In this document: in pieces, positions 35,938 through 44,286 of the stretch
Layout of the letters: each line of letters begins with the position of its first letter
Numbering within the stretch: position 1 is the stretch's first letter
Assembly: GCF_016583985.1 (NCBI RefSeq)
Contig: NZ_NRSD01000009.1
Span: 97,818-161,817, forward strand
From: Thiocapsa imhoffii
GTDB lineage: Bacteria > Pseudomonadota > Gammaproteobacteria > Chromatiales > Chromatiaceae
Length of the DNA: 64,000 nucleotides
Direction of reading: 5' to 3'
The notes under the pieces: generated by a model
What the model saw: the letters and a program-made list of their open reading frames with translations, nothing else
What the model was told of the DNA's origin: nothing
The model's database searches: none
Position numbers and translations under genes: made by a program

Positions 35938-36929
35938 GACAAAGAGATCGAATCCATCCCTGACTTCCTACGCACTAAAGCGCGCAATCTTTCCGACCCG
36001 CGTGCGGCGCGCTCCCAACCAACAATCCTGGCAAATAAACCATAGGCTCGCAAGTCAATCCCTGGTCTTTCAGAAGCGCGGAGCGCGAGATCAAATAGGT
36101 CGCGAGCGGCTTCAGCATCTCCAAGCTGACCACACTCCCGCACGTTGTGAAACAGCCAGCGGACATAGTGTCGCATCTCAATCGATGCCGATCCGATGCC
36201 GGCCGCTTGTGCGCAAACACTCAATTGATCGAAAAAACGGACTCGATCCAGCGGCGCTAGCCAGCGACCATGTCCGGTCTGCCTCGGCTCATCATGCATC
36301 CGGTGCTCGCTCACATCCGCATGACAACTCACGAGTTTCGTACGAAGTGCGCCTGCGCGTGCGTCATATTCCCAATCTTGAGACCACCGTAAATCGCTCC
36401 AAGCCCCGATCATATCTGTCAATGTTCGCCGATAGAGCGGCGTGTGCGTGCACCACCACCGGTCTACGAGCAATGCGGGGAAGAGGTAGTCGAACTCCCG
36501 CCCAGTCCATTTAAAAGGAGTCCGCAGCACCTTGCCCCCCCCGTCGATCAACCGCGTGCGACCATAGGCAATCCCGCACCCAGGATGATCGCGCAATGCC
36601 TTCACCTGCCGTTCGAATTTCTCCGGAAGCAACCGGTCGTCACTGTCGAGATACTGTATAAACTCACCGCGAGCGAGACATAGACCTGCTTCTCGTGCCG
36701 GGCCAGGGCCGGAGTTGGTTATACGAACCGTCTTGACGATGTCGGGGTGTTGAGCCACCAAGCCCATCACTGTCGCCGGCGTATCGTCGGTCGAGCCATC
36801 GTCGACAATGATGATTTCGATGGGCCGCCATGTTTGAGCCAGTACGCTATCGACCGCTTCGAGAAGCATTGACGCCCGGTTGTAGACAGGGATGATCGTC
36901 GAGACGAGGTCGGAAATAACTCGGCTCAT
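35919..36929 (-). CDS. Family 2 glycosyltransferase
   Basis: 336-residue GT2 protein. STIIPVYNRASMLLEAVDSV, IIIVDDGSTDDTP and FIQYLDSDDRLLPEKFERQV (metal-binding DSDD) are all intact. WSQDWEYDARAGALRTKLVS is the acceptor-side region and the C-terminal third is helical. It overlaps the exostosin-like gene by 19 bases downstream and the next GT2 gene by 4 bases upstream (ATGA), so it belongs to the tightly coupled 32.8-38.9 kb run. Start codon ATG; donor and acceptor unknown. Confidence 0.9.
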   Translation of the reverse strand: MSRVISDLVSTIIPVYNRASMLLEAVDSVLAQTWRPIEIIIVDDGSTDDTPATVMGLVAQHPDIVKTVRITNSGPGPAREAGLCLARGEFIQYLDSDDRLLPEKFERQVKALRDHPGCGIAYGRTRLIDGGGKVLRTPFKWTGREFDYLFPALLVDRWWCTHTPLYRRTLTDMIGAWSDLRWSQDWEYDARAGALRTKLVSCHADVSEHRMHDEPRQTGHGRWLAPLDRVRFFDQLSVCAQAAGIGSASIEMRHYVRWLFHNVRECGQLGDAEAARDLFDLALRASERPGIDLRAYGLFARIVGWERAARGSERLRALVRRKSGMDSISLSWMETS

Positions 36930-38002
36930 GCAACTTGTTCCGATTCCAGCGAGCCCACGCGTACGTGGCGCGACGTTTGAAAACCATTCTGGCCTCTAAG
37001 TTCTACTATGCGATCCTTGGTGGGAACGGCAAGACGCTGACGCATGAGATCAAGCGCTCTCTCACGCCCTGAACCCAACCTATTCTCTTGCGGCCGGTGC
37101 CAAAGATGGACAAATGGCACGTATCCATATCGGCAGTGTCGCAGAGTCAAGCATCGGTCGAAGAACTCGTTGTCCTCGCCGCCCCAGTCGACGAAACGCT
37201 CATCGAAACCGCCGATCCCAAAGTAGGCGTCGCGTCGGATCGCAAGCGTTCCCCCGACCCAATTGTGGCGCACCTCATCGGGGCAGCAGGCATCAAGTCG
37301 ACCACCGCCAAGCACCCGTTCAGTATCGCCAGCATTCAGATAGAACAGAAAACGCTGGATGTGAACACTGTCGAACCCATGCGCCAAGGTCTCAATGAGC
37401 GCCTGACCATAGCCCGTCGGCACCAAGATATCCCCATCATGGCAGACCAGCACCGGCGCACGCGCCTGCCCGGCAGCCACATTGAAGGCCCATGACTTGC
37501 GCCAGCCGGGGTCACCGTCGGGATGCGGGAGGTGGATGTAGCGCACTGCCGCCGGCAGATGCTCACGGGCCTGCGACTGGTTCGATTGCTCGATGACAAT
37601 GCACTCCAGCTGGACACCCTCCTGCGCCAGGATGCTCCGCACCACCGCCCGCAACTGCGGCAGGCGCTCGGTTCCTCGGAACGGGATGATGAAGGTCAGT
37701 GCGGGCTCGGGCGACACAGCAACCTCATCATCCGCAAAGTGCACCGGCCACTGACCGAAGGCGCGCCGCAGCATCAGGGTCCCCAGCCATGGAAAGACGC
37801 GGCAGGCGTGCAGCGAACTACCCCACTGAAAATCACACCGATAGCCCGGACCATCTGGATCGGGTGTCAGCTTCTCGATGCGATTTGATGCACGGACCCA
37901 TCCACTTTCCTTTGCCAGCTGGCCCAGTAGACGCGGAACATCCAGCAGCGCTGCGCCCAGAATACGTCGCGCATCGAATTCAGTGGTATTGACCAGCCTC
38001 AT
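36926..38002 (-). CDS. GT-A glycosyltransferase, chondroitin-synthase/galactosyltransferase-like
   Basis: 358-residue protein. The first 95 residues are an N-terminal extension of unknown fold. The GT2 core follows with ALTFIIPFRGTERLPQLRAV, ECIVIEQSN and VLVCHDGDILVP (the metal-binding motif). A C-terminal galactosyltransferase-like (Glyco_transf_7C) stretch reads NWVGGTLAIRRDAYFGIGGF, then DERFVDWGGEDNEFFDRCL. The WGGEDNEF motif is the signature of that subfamily. It would transfer Gal, GalNAc or a similar sugar. It overlaps both neighbours by 4 bases. Confidence 0.88.
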   Translation of the reverse strand: MRLVNTTEFDARRILGAALLDVPRLLGQLAKESGWVRASNRIEKLTPDPDGPGYRCDFQWGSSLHACRVFPWLGTLMLRRAFGQWPVHFADDEVAVSPEPALTFIIPFRGTERLPQLRAVVRSILAQEGVQLECIVIEQSNQSQAREHLPAAVRYIHLPHPDGDPGWRKSWAFNVAAGQARAPVLVCHDGDILVPTGYGQALIETLAHGFDSVHIQRFLFYLNAGDTERVLGGGRLDACCPDEVRHNWVGGTLAIRRDAYFGIGGFDERFVDWGGEDNEFFDRCLTLRHCRYGYVPFVHLWHRPQENRLGSGRERALDLMRQRLAVPTKDRIVELRGQNGFQTSRHVRVGSLESEQVA

Positions 38003-38928
38003 CCTCGCTCACGCTCCAAACGGCGCCGCCACACATCCAGCTTCCCGCGTACCGGATACCAGCCCGGTACCAACGACATCGGGTCGACATCCCTAAAGGA
38101 TGCCGGATGCAGCCACAGTGCCCGGATCTGTCGGCGCCAGCCAGCCCAGTAACCTGCCGAGGTGCCGTAGCGTGCTGCCATGCGCAAACGTCCGGCCGCG
38201 GCCGCCCGCCGCAGACGCCACCCGGATTGCGCCAGCGGTTCCAGCTCGTCGAGCATCCGATTGTAATCGCGCAGGATGCGCTCGCCGTGTTGGTCGCGTT
38301 GTGCCTCGTGCATGGTGCGTGCAGCCATCAGACAGTCCAGCTTGGACGCCCGGGCGCGGAACGCCATGCGTAGCCAGAGGTCCGTATCGGCGGCATAGGG
38401 CACCGACTCCCGCCAGCCGCCAAGCTCGCGAGCCAGCGCCAACCGAAAGAAGGTCGAGGGCTGCGGGATCCAGGTGCGCACGGCGATCACGTTCTCCAGT
38501 GAGTACGGGGCCAGGCTGGTGCGTCCGAGCTCAAAACCGTCGGCATCGACTTTCATGATGTCGCCGAAGACGAAGCCTAGCCCTTCATCGGAGGTCAGCG
38601 CCGCCACGCCCGCCGACACCGCACCCGGAAGGTAATAGTCATCTGAGCTCTGAATCGCCGCCAACTCGCCCCGCGCACGTGCAAAGCCCTTGTTGACCGC
38701 ATCCACCACTCCGTCATCCGGCTCCGAGACCCAACGGATTTCTGCCACGCAATCATAGTCGTGCAGCACATCGAGTGTTTCATCGCTGGAAGCGCCGTCC
38801 ACCACTACCACCTCGAGCGGCCGGTAGTCCTGCGCAAGGATCGATTCCAGCGTTGTCCGAATGAAGCGGCCTTGGTTGTAGCTCGGGATGATGATCGAGA
38901 CGAGCGGCCTTTGTGACGAATGTCTCAT
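37999..38928 (-). CDS. Family 2 glycosyltransferase (WcaA-like)
   Basis: 309-residue GT2 protein. LVSIIIPSYNQGRFIRTTLE and IRWVSEPDDGVVDAVNKGFA are typical of the WcaA-like branch, and IQSSDDYYLPGAVS holds the metal-binding acids. PYAADTDLWLRMAFRARASK is the acceptor-side motif. Start at ATG 38928; an earlier ATG 26 codons upstream adds a hydrophobic stretch without support. It is the first gene of the overlapping run that continues down to 32795. The 299 bases upstream (to 39227) hold no convincing gene; a 99-codon frame there overlaps the exostosin-like gene and looks spurious. Confidence 0.9.
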   Translation of the reverse strand: MRHSSQRPLVSIIIPSYNQGRFIRTTLESILAQDYRPLEVVVVDGASSDETLDVLHDYDCVAEIRWVSEPDDGVVDAVNKGFARARGELAAIQSSDDYYLPGAVSAGVAALTSDEGLGFVFGDIMKVDADGFELGRTSLAPYSLENVIAVRTWIPQPSTFFRLALARELGGWRESVPYAADTDLWLRMAFRARASKLDCLMAARTMHEAQRDQHGERILRDYNRMLDELEPLAQSGWRLRRAAAAGRLRMAARYGTSAGYWAGWRRQIRALWLHPASFRDVDPMSLVPGWYPVRGKLDVWRRRLERERG

Positions 38929-39227
38929 TAAATCAGAGCCCTGATCGAGTAACCAGAAAAACGACAGAGCCGGACTTCGACTGAGTAAAAGGACGCAAAG
39001 CCGCAAAACGGGTTACTAACGCGGATAGTCGGCCGCCCCAGAATTTATCGTGTTCGATGGTGTGGTCGGCATGATCAACTGGGCTTCCCCCCCCACGTTT
39101 GATCTTAGCGCCTCATGAAGCGGTTTTTCGGAAGGACTTCCGAAAATGTCAAACTGCTGCGGCGAAAAGCAAAGAACACTGGGTATCTCATTATTGATTA
39201 AGTAGACCAGAACACACCGAAACACAG
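38929..39227. other. Intergenic stretch, AT-richer
   Basis: About 299 bases between the GT2 gene and the exostosin-like gene. No convincing gene, hairpin or promoter pair was found. The base composition changes here from GC-rich to AT-rich. Confidence 0.35.
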
Positions 39228-40241
39228 CTATTGCAGAAGGTACGGCATGCTTGCAAAGAATCCCTTTGGCGCTAGGTGATTCAGCCAGACTTGCCGCGCC
39301 CGCTGCTTCCTCCAACGAAACTCTTCATCAGTGAAGCTGGCATTTATGTCAGCCAAAAATTCGCCAACGAACGGAATTTCGGAACTCGTGATGCGGATAA
39401 TGAATTCTTCGTAATCAATTATATCAGAGTAAGGCAAAGCGCAATCCGTATCTACGAATAAAGGGATTTGACCCGCACAAAGTGATTCGTAGAAACGTGC
39501 AGAGTAGTTACCATAACCTCGTACGCACAAGACATAATCACCCGCGTATAGGTTATCCACATACTCTTTTCGAATTATTTGAAGCCTCTTAAAGTCAAAA
39601 CCGTTCTTTTCCTTATCCCATGCGCCGCCAAAATAGCGCTCGCGCAGAATAAAGCGCGTCTTAATTGCCTTACTTGTACGTAGTCGACCTATAACCTCTT
39701 TTCGTTCAGCAGCGCTCCCAGAAAAACCACAGAAGGAGATGGTGGGCCGTCGCTTCAATCCCAGTCTCAGTCTCCATGAACCAAACCGTTGAGCTACGAA
39801 GGGACGTCCTAAGTCTTCTACAAATGCCGGTATGGCATAATGGTTTATCTTAAGTTTGGTGCGTTCAAGGTTAGATTGGAGAACGATCACCTCTGGATGT
39901 TCAAGCAACTCCACATAATCATCCCCATAAGCCAGAAGTACAGCAGTCTTGCCACAAGCTCTAGCATCGAGGAAAAAAGCATCGAGCAGTTGCATTCCGA
40001 AGCTATTTCTCGGCAAACCATACCACTCGAATGGAAAAACGAAGAGATCGGCCTCATCTTTCTTAGCCATAGCGAGAAATGCGGATCCGTTCGCAATAAA
40101 ATCATCAAACCGATTAGCCATTGGCGCCCTAGGATCATGAAACTCCTCAGGGTATAAGCCAACAAAGGGATAAAGAAGAGTAGCAACTGGGATTTTCGGG
40201 TACATCTTTACCCAATCTAGATTGGAATATATTTTTAACAT
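39228..40241 (-). CDS. Exostosin-like glycosyltransferase, divergent
   Basis: 337-residue protein with exostosin-type features. FVFPFEWYGLPRNSFGMQLL lies in the N-terminal half and RRPTISFCGFSGSAAERKEV in the middle. YVLCVRGYGNYSARFYESLC, then AGQIPLFVDTDCALPYSDII, matches the family's C-terminal motif (conserved glycines, the E of the YESL helix, and IPLFVDTD). It is clearly AT-richer than the surrounding genes and flanked by short non-coding DNA, so it looks acquired separately. The similarity to the other exostosin-like gene is at motif level only. Confidence 0.8.
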   Translation of the reverse strand: MLKIYSNLDWVKMYPKIPVATLLYPFVGLYPEEFHDPRAPMANRFDDFIANGSAFLAMAKKDEADLFVFPFEWYGLPRNSFGMQLLDAFFLDARACGKTAVLLAYGDDYVELLEHPEVIVLQSNLERTKLKINHYAIPAFVEDLGRPFVAQRFGSWRLRLGLKRRPTISFCGFSGSAAERKEVIGRLRTSKAIKTRFILRERYFGGAWDKEKNGFDFKRLQIIRKEYVDNLYAGDYVLCVRGYGNYSARFYESLCAGQIPLFVDTDCALPYSDIIDYEEFIIRITSSEIPFVGEFLADINASFTDEEFRWRKQRARQVWLNHLAPKGFFASMPYLLQ

Positions 40242-40314
40242 AGCAAGTAAAGACAGGCGTATCAGAAAATAGCACGGATGAGGTCAAGGCTGCTGTCAGA
40301 CGCTGACTTTTCGG

Positions 40315-41340
40315 TTAATCATACAGCAAAGTCTGCTTCAGATCGGAAAGCCAGACGTTGGCGAGGTCGAATTCTTCTTGTGGAAAGTGCCCCGCCTCCA
40401 CGAGCGCATCGTAACAGTGCAACAGGTTCTCCCCCACCGCCTTCGGTGACTTGTCGAGGGTCAGCCCTTCAAGGCAGTTCGCAATCGACCGATTGGAGCG
40501 ATAACCCGGGATCTCGTCATCGAAGTCACGCATCAGGTCGTGCTCATTGCGGGCCTGAAAGACCTCGGGCCCGTGAAAGACCAGACCGCGTCCCATAGCC
40601 CAAAGACAACGCTGCGCGACGAAACTGCGCCAGATGTCCGTCATGCGAAAGCTGCAGAAGCTTGGGAGGTACAGCAGCGGAAACGCCTCGGGCCACCACC
40701 AGGTGCTCTGGCTGTTGAAGGGACACCAGGCGCCTTCGGGGAGATAGACACTTTCGCCCTGCCGGAACTGGAGCGGGGTATCGAGGAGCAAGCGCCAGAC
40801 TGCATCAACATCCGGGGCACCATTGGCGAGCCCCTGCTGGATCGGTGCATGGTAGTGCGCAACCTCACCCAATGCCGGCGCATGATCACGTGACGGCCCG
40901 ACGGCGTCGAGGGGAAGTCCGCGGGGCCAGATCAGTGCATCGGTGAAGCAGCGATAGACGTTCACCCATCCGCCGTCGAGCACAGGCCGCGCAGAGACAA
41001 GCGGCCCCCTGCGCTGCCAGACGGGCAACGGGGCGTTGTCGTCGTCGGTCTCGTACAAACAGGGCGCCCCGGCAGCGATGGCATGCAGGTAGCCGACATT
41101 CTTGCGCGTGTAATGTCCGGTGGGTAGGGCACGAGCCAGATCGAATGGCCCACGAAGCTGATCCGCCAGCGAAAGAAACGCGGTCCCGTCCAGTGCATAG
41201 GCACCGGGTCCCTTCGCGTCGCCGACCACCACAAACCCCATTTCCGCCTCGCTTAGACGCGCAGCGAGCGCGCGCATCGCGTCGGTCGGCGCTTGGATGG
41301 TCGTCATCACACAAAAGCCGCCATCGGGAGTCGTCATCAT
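40315..41340 (-). CDS. DUF288/STELLO-like glycosyltransferase
   Basis: 341-residue protein. The N-terminal part looks like the DUF288 (STELLO) GT-A-like family: FVVVGDAKGPGAYALDGTAF, LARALPTGHYTRKNVGYLHA and IAAGAPCLYETDDDNAPLP, where the TDDDN motif is the presumed metal/donor site. Eukaryotic STELLO proteins sit in the Golgi and influence cellulose synthase; bacterial members are little studied. Start at ATG 41340, overlapping the stop of the upstream methyltransferase by 4 bases; earlier starts fall inside that gene. The length suits a stand-alone DUF288 protein. It may transfer or mutate a sugar of the polymer. Confidence 0.7.
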   Translation of the reverse strand: MMTTPDGGFCVMTTIQAPTDAMRALAARLSEAEMGFVVVGDAKGPGAYALDGTAFLSLADQLRGPFDLARALPTGHYTRKNVGYLHAIAAGAPCLYETDDDNAPLPVWQRRGPLVSARPVLDGGWVNVYRCFTDALIWPRGLPLDAVGPSRDHAPALGEVAHYHAPIQQGLANGAPDVDAVWRLLLDTPLQFRQGESVYLPEGAWCPFNSQSTWWWPEAFPLLYLPSFCSFRMTDIWRSFVAQRCLWAMGRGLVFHGPEVFQARNEHDLMRDFDDEIPGYRSNRSIANCLEGLTLDKSPKAVGENLLHCYDALVEAGHFPQEEFDLANVWLSDLKQTLLYD

Positions 41341-42095
41341 GCGGCCCCCTTCATCGGCACGCGGACAACACCGATGCCGAAGCCGTCTTGCTCTGCATCG
41401 GAAACGAGCTCGAAGTGCTCCGGATGGAGCTCGCGGACCTCTGCCCAAAGCCTGTAGACCTCACCGGTCCAGCAGCCTGTCTGCTTGCCGAAACGCGTGG
41501 CGTGGTCCGGGATGATGTCATGAAAGGCGATGAGACCGCCCGGCCGCACCAGCGGGGCGTAAAGCTCGTAGTCCGCCCGAGCACCCGCATAGGAGTGATC
41601 GCCATCGATGAACAGAAAATCGATCGAGCGCCCTTTGAGCACATGCTCAAGCCGGCTGCGCTGCGCCTGCGTTTGTGAGTCGCCATGCAGCGCGATGTAG
41701 CGCTGCCCTTGCCGGACGCAATATTTCAGCTTGGCCGCGTTTTGAACGTTCAAGTCAAGACCGACCACCAGCTCTACTGTCGGCAGCGCGTGGCAGAAAA
41801 TGAATGAATTGCCGCCCTTGTGTGTGCCAATCTCCACGACCACTTGCGGAGCCTCGGACCGAACCAGCTCGATGAGCTGCTCGATCTCGTCGTAAATCTG
41901 CGTGATGCCGAATCCTTCGCCCGCGGTGCGGTAGAGATCATCGAAGACTGTCGATGCGTGCATGCGCACTCGGGCTTCACGCCACTCGGCCGGCTTCGGC
42001 GACAGGGCGCTCTCTTGCCAGACCCGGCGAAGACGCTGATAGGTGGGTCTGAGCGGATCCCGGAGGGCAAGCGGCAGCAGTTGTTTCGGGTGCAC
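41337..42095 (-). CDS. Class I SAM methyltransferase (Methyltransf_24-like), paralogue A
   Basis: 252-residue protein. Motif I is VVVEIGTHKGGNSFIFCHAL. IDFLFIDGDHSYAGARADYE, then VRPGGLIAFHDIIPDHATRF, are the later Rossmann strands, and TGEVYRLWAEVRE ends the conserved part. This group resembles cephalosporin-hydroxylase/rhamnosyl-O-methyltransferase-like proteins, so sugar O-methylation is likely. The GTG at 42095 with GGAGA upstream is chosen, as the frame upstream reads into the neighbouring gene. It shares a conserved motif order with the gene at 45988-46734. It overlaps the DUF288 gene by 4 bases. Confidence 0.83.
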   Translation of the reverse strand: MHPKQLLPLALRDPLRPTYQRLRRVWQESALSPKPAEWREARVRMHASTVFDDLYRTAGEGFGITQIYDEIEQLIELVRSEAPQVVVEIGTHKGGNSFIFCHALPTVELVVGLDLNVQNAAKLKYCVRQGQRYIALHGDSQTQAQRSRLEHVLKGRSIDFLFIDGDHSYAGARADYELYAPLVRPGGLIAFHDIIPDHATRFGKQTGCWTGEVYRLWAEVRELHPEHFELVSDAEQDGFGIGVVRVPMKGAA

Positions 42096-42115
42096 AGGAA
42101 TGGAATCTCCAGTGT

Positions 42116-43336
42116 TCAGTGGCGGCGAGCACGCACCTTCTGACAAGCATCGACGAGCTCGAGCGCCGGCCGCCGAAAACAAAGGTGGTCGACGAGGGCA
42201 CGCTGGCGGGCGCGGGCCGCAGCCAGCAGCGTCGGCTCTGCCTCGAGGCGCTCCAGCCGATCGACGAGCGCGGCGAATGACTCGGCAGACAGAACTCGCG
42301 AGTACAAGAAGCGATGAGACAACCGATGAGGATCTCCAAGCGCAACCGCACCGCAGGCAATGGCCTCCACCATTGCCGTGCCAAAGACATTTCGCCCGCC
42401 CATCTTCACGAAATAACGTGCCGCATGGAGTTGCGCCAGCACCTCCGGCTCCATCGTTGTCACGGGGACGGCCTTGCCCGCGACCTCATCGTGACGGACT
42501 GCGGCATGATGCGTGCTGTAGACCGGCCCGAACCGCTCGAGGACCGTCAACTCTTTGTCGGACAGGGCAGCGCGCATGTGATGCTCGAGAAAGATACCCG
42601 CCTTGTCCGCGTCACCGCACCACAGCGAGGCATCCTCCTGAAAGGCATCTAGAAAAACCCCGTGGTAGTGGAAATGGTAAGGAAAATCGACCACATGCGC
42701 CGCGTTGCCGCGACGAAAACGCGGGGCGAAGTTCTGCTTCAAGAACAGATCTTGGCCGGGCAATAGCGTCTGCAAGGATACGCGGTAGCTCGGCGCCTTG
42801 ACCTCACGGACATAGTAGGCCCAGACGACCTGCGGAAAGCGTCGGGTGATCCGGGCCGGCACGGCCACGTCCACACTGATCACGAGATCGAACGCACTCC
42901 AGTCGACATCCTCCACAGACACTGCGAACTCGGTCTGGCCGTAATCGCGCCCCGGCACCCGATCCTGAAAGCTACGAAACCATTCTTCAGGACACCAACG
43001 CAGATCCCGCGCCTTCTCTTTCCAGATCGCGCATTCAGGATCCTCCTCGGCACGCACGAGCACGAACTGCGTTCGAAACTGCGTAAACAGCGCGACGGGG
43101 CCCGATCTGAGCAGGGTCGAGCGCAGCATCTCGGCAAGCGGAGTGCCCCGCGTACAACAATAGAGATCCTCGTTGCAATCCTGTTTGACTAAGGCGATAC
43201 GCGGCATGGCACCCTGCGCATGGAGTTTTTCAAGCCGCGTGCGTGCCAATGTATCGGCATGCGGAAGCCACCACCGCTCCCACAGATGTTGCCGCAAGTC
43301 CTTCAGACCCTGCACTGATTCCGCACGTGTCAGCAT
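42116..43336 (-). CDS. Putative GT-B glycosyltransferase, unassigned family
   Basis: 406-residue protein. RIALVKQDCNEDLYCCTRGT near residue 46 is an N-terminal Rossmann-like strand. LVISVDVAVPARITRRFPQV and VVWAYYVREVKAPSYRV lie mid-protein. The C-terminal part KMGGRNVFGTAMVEAIACGA with VALGDPHRLSHRF is the E-containing nucleotide-sugar motif of GT-B enzymes. I do not recognise the family with certainty, but the motif and context (GT2 genes on either side) make a glycosyltransferase most likely. It overlaps the upstream GT2 gene by 7 bases; the start at 43336 is the first ATG. Confidence 0.68.
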   Translation of the reverse strand: MLTRAESVQGLKDLRQHLWERWWLPHADTLARTRLEKLHAQGAMPRIALVKQDCNEDLYCCTRGTPLAEMLRSTLLRSGPVALFTQFRTQFVLVRAEEDPECAIWKEKARDLRWCPEEWFRSFQDRVPGRDYGQTEFAVSVEDVDWSAFDLVISVDVAVPARITRRFPQVVWAYYVREVKAPSYRVSLQTLLPGQDLFLKQNFAPRFRRGNAAHVVDFPYHFHYHGVFLDAFQEDASLWCGDADKAGIFLEHHMRAALSDKELTVLERFGPVYSTHHAAVRHDEVAGKAVPVTTMEPEVLAQLHAARYFVKMGGRNVFGTAMVEAIACGAVALGDPHRLSHRFLYSRVLSAESFAALVDRLERLEAEPTLLAAARARQRALVDHLCFRRPALELVDACQKVRARRH

Positions 43337-44283
43337 ATGCGCCCCATCGCCCGCTGCACCCGCCAGACCTGCGGGTCCAGAAAGAAGCGGTACTGCCGTG
43401 CTGCAAGCATCATCCGGAAGACCTCTCTCCCGACCTCGGGCCGCCGCGCCTCGAATGCCGCCACCAGGGTCCGTCGCGCGTAGTTTCGCGCCGCCGCGGC
43501 GATCAGACCGCGCTGTGTCGCAGGCAGCCCAACCGTCCGAGCCCAGCGCCGAGTGTCGAGCAAGACCCGCAAGTTTGCCGCTCGGTGGGCCACGTCGTAG
43601 TGGTAACTGTTTGCCCCGTCTCGATAATACAGACTGATCGGATCGTCCAGATGAACCGGCTCAAGCCGTCCGACACACCCCAGGCGCATCCAGAGGTCAC
43701 AGTCCTCGGCGATATGCTTCTCGGGATCGAAGAGCCCGGTCCGATCCAGCAGGGAGCGCCGCACGGTGATGGCACTGATGGCCCAACAGCGCCCGGCAAG
43801 CAGTTGATCGAGGAGCGCTCGCCCGGTCACGCGCTCGCGGATGCCGAACAGGTCGCTACCCTGCGCGAGCCAGGCACGACCGGTGTCGTCCTCGCCTTCG
43901 ACGACGATGCGTGCCGTTCCGAAGTAGCCATCGATCTGCGGCTGCGTGTTCCGCAGACACTCGAAGCGGTTCGGCAGATAGGCATCATCGGCATCCAGGA
44001 AGGCGATCCATTCAGACCGGGTCGCACGGATGCCGAGGTTCCGCGTCGCGGAGACACCATGGTTGGCGCCGTCCGGATGTCTCAGGACGCGGCATCGGCC
44101 GGGGGGCGCCGACACTGCCAAGGTATTGGCCACCGCCCCGGTGTCATCGTTGGAGCCATCGTCGACGATAAGTACCTCCAGGGCGGGATAGCCGGTTGCC
44201 CAGATGGACGCAATCGCGCGCGGCAGCAGAGCTGCGCGATTGAAGGCGGGGACGATGACCGCCACGGTCGGACTATCGGTCAA
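43330..44283 (-). CDS. Family 2 glycosyltransferase
   Basis: 317-residue GT2 protein. VAVIVPAFNRAALLPRAIAS, VLIVDDGSNDDTG and WIAFLDADDAYLPNRFECLR (metal-binding DADD) form the catalytic core. KHIAEDCDLWMRLGCVGRLE is the acceptor-side motif. The C-terminal part is helical and basic. It overlaps the downstream GT-B gene by 7 bases and is 3 bases from the upstream GT4 gene, so the three form one unit. The ATG gives a standard GT2 N-terminus. Donor unknown. Confidence 0.9.
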   Translation of the reverse strand: MTDSPTVAVIVPAFNRAALLPRAIASIWATGYPALEVLIVDDGSNDDTGAVANTLAVSAPPGRCRVLRHPDGANHGVSATRNLGIRATRSEWIAFLDADDAYLPNRFECLRNTQPQIDGYFGTARIVVEGEDDTGRAWLAQGSDLFGIRERVTGRALLDQLLAGRCWAISAITVRRSLLDRTGLFDPEKHIAEDCDLWMRLGCVGRLEPVHLDDPISLYYRDGANSYHYDVAHRAANLRVLLDTRRWARTVGLPATQRGLIAAAARNYARRTLVAAFEARRPEVGREVFRMMLAARQYRFFLDPQVWRVQRAMGRIC

Positions 44284-44286
44284 TGC

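Noticed and set aside
39016..39315. 99-codon minus-strand frame
   Set aside because: Overlaps the 3' end of the exostosin-like gene out of frame and shows no domain or start signal.
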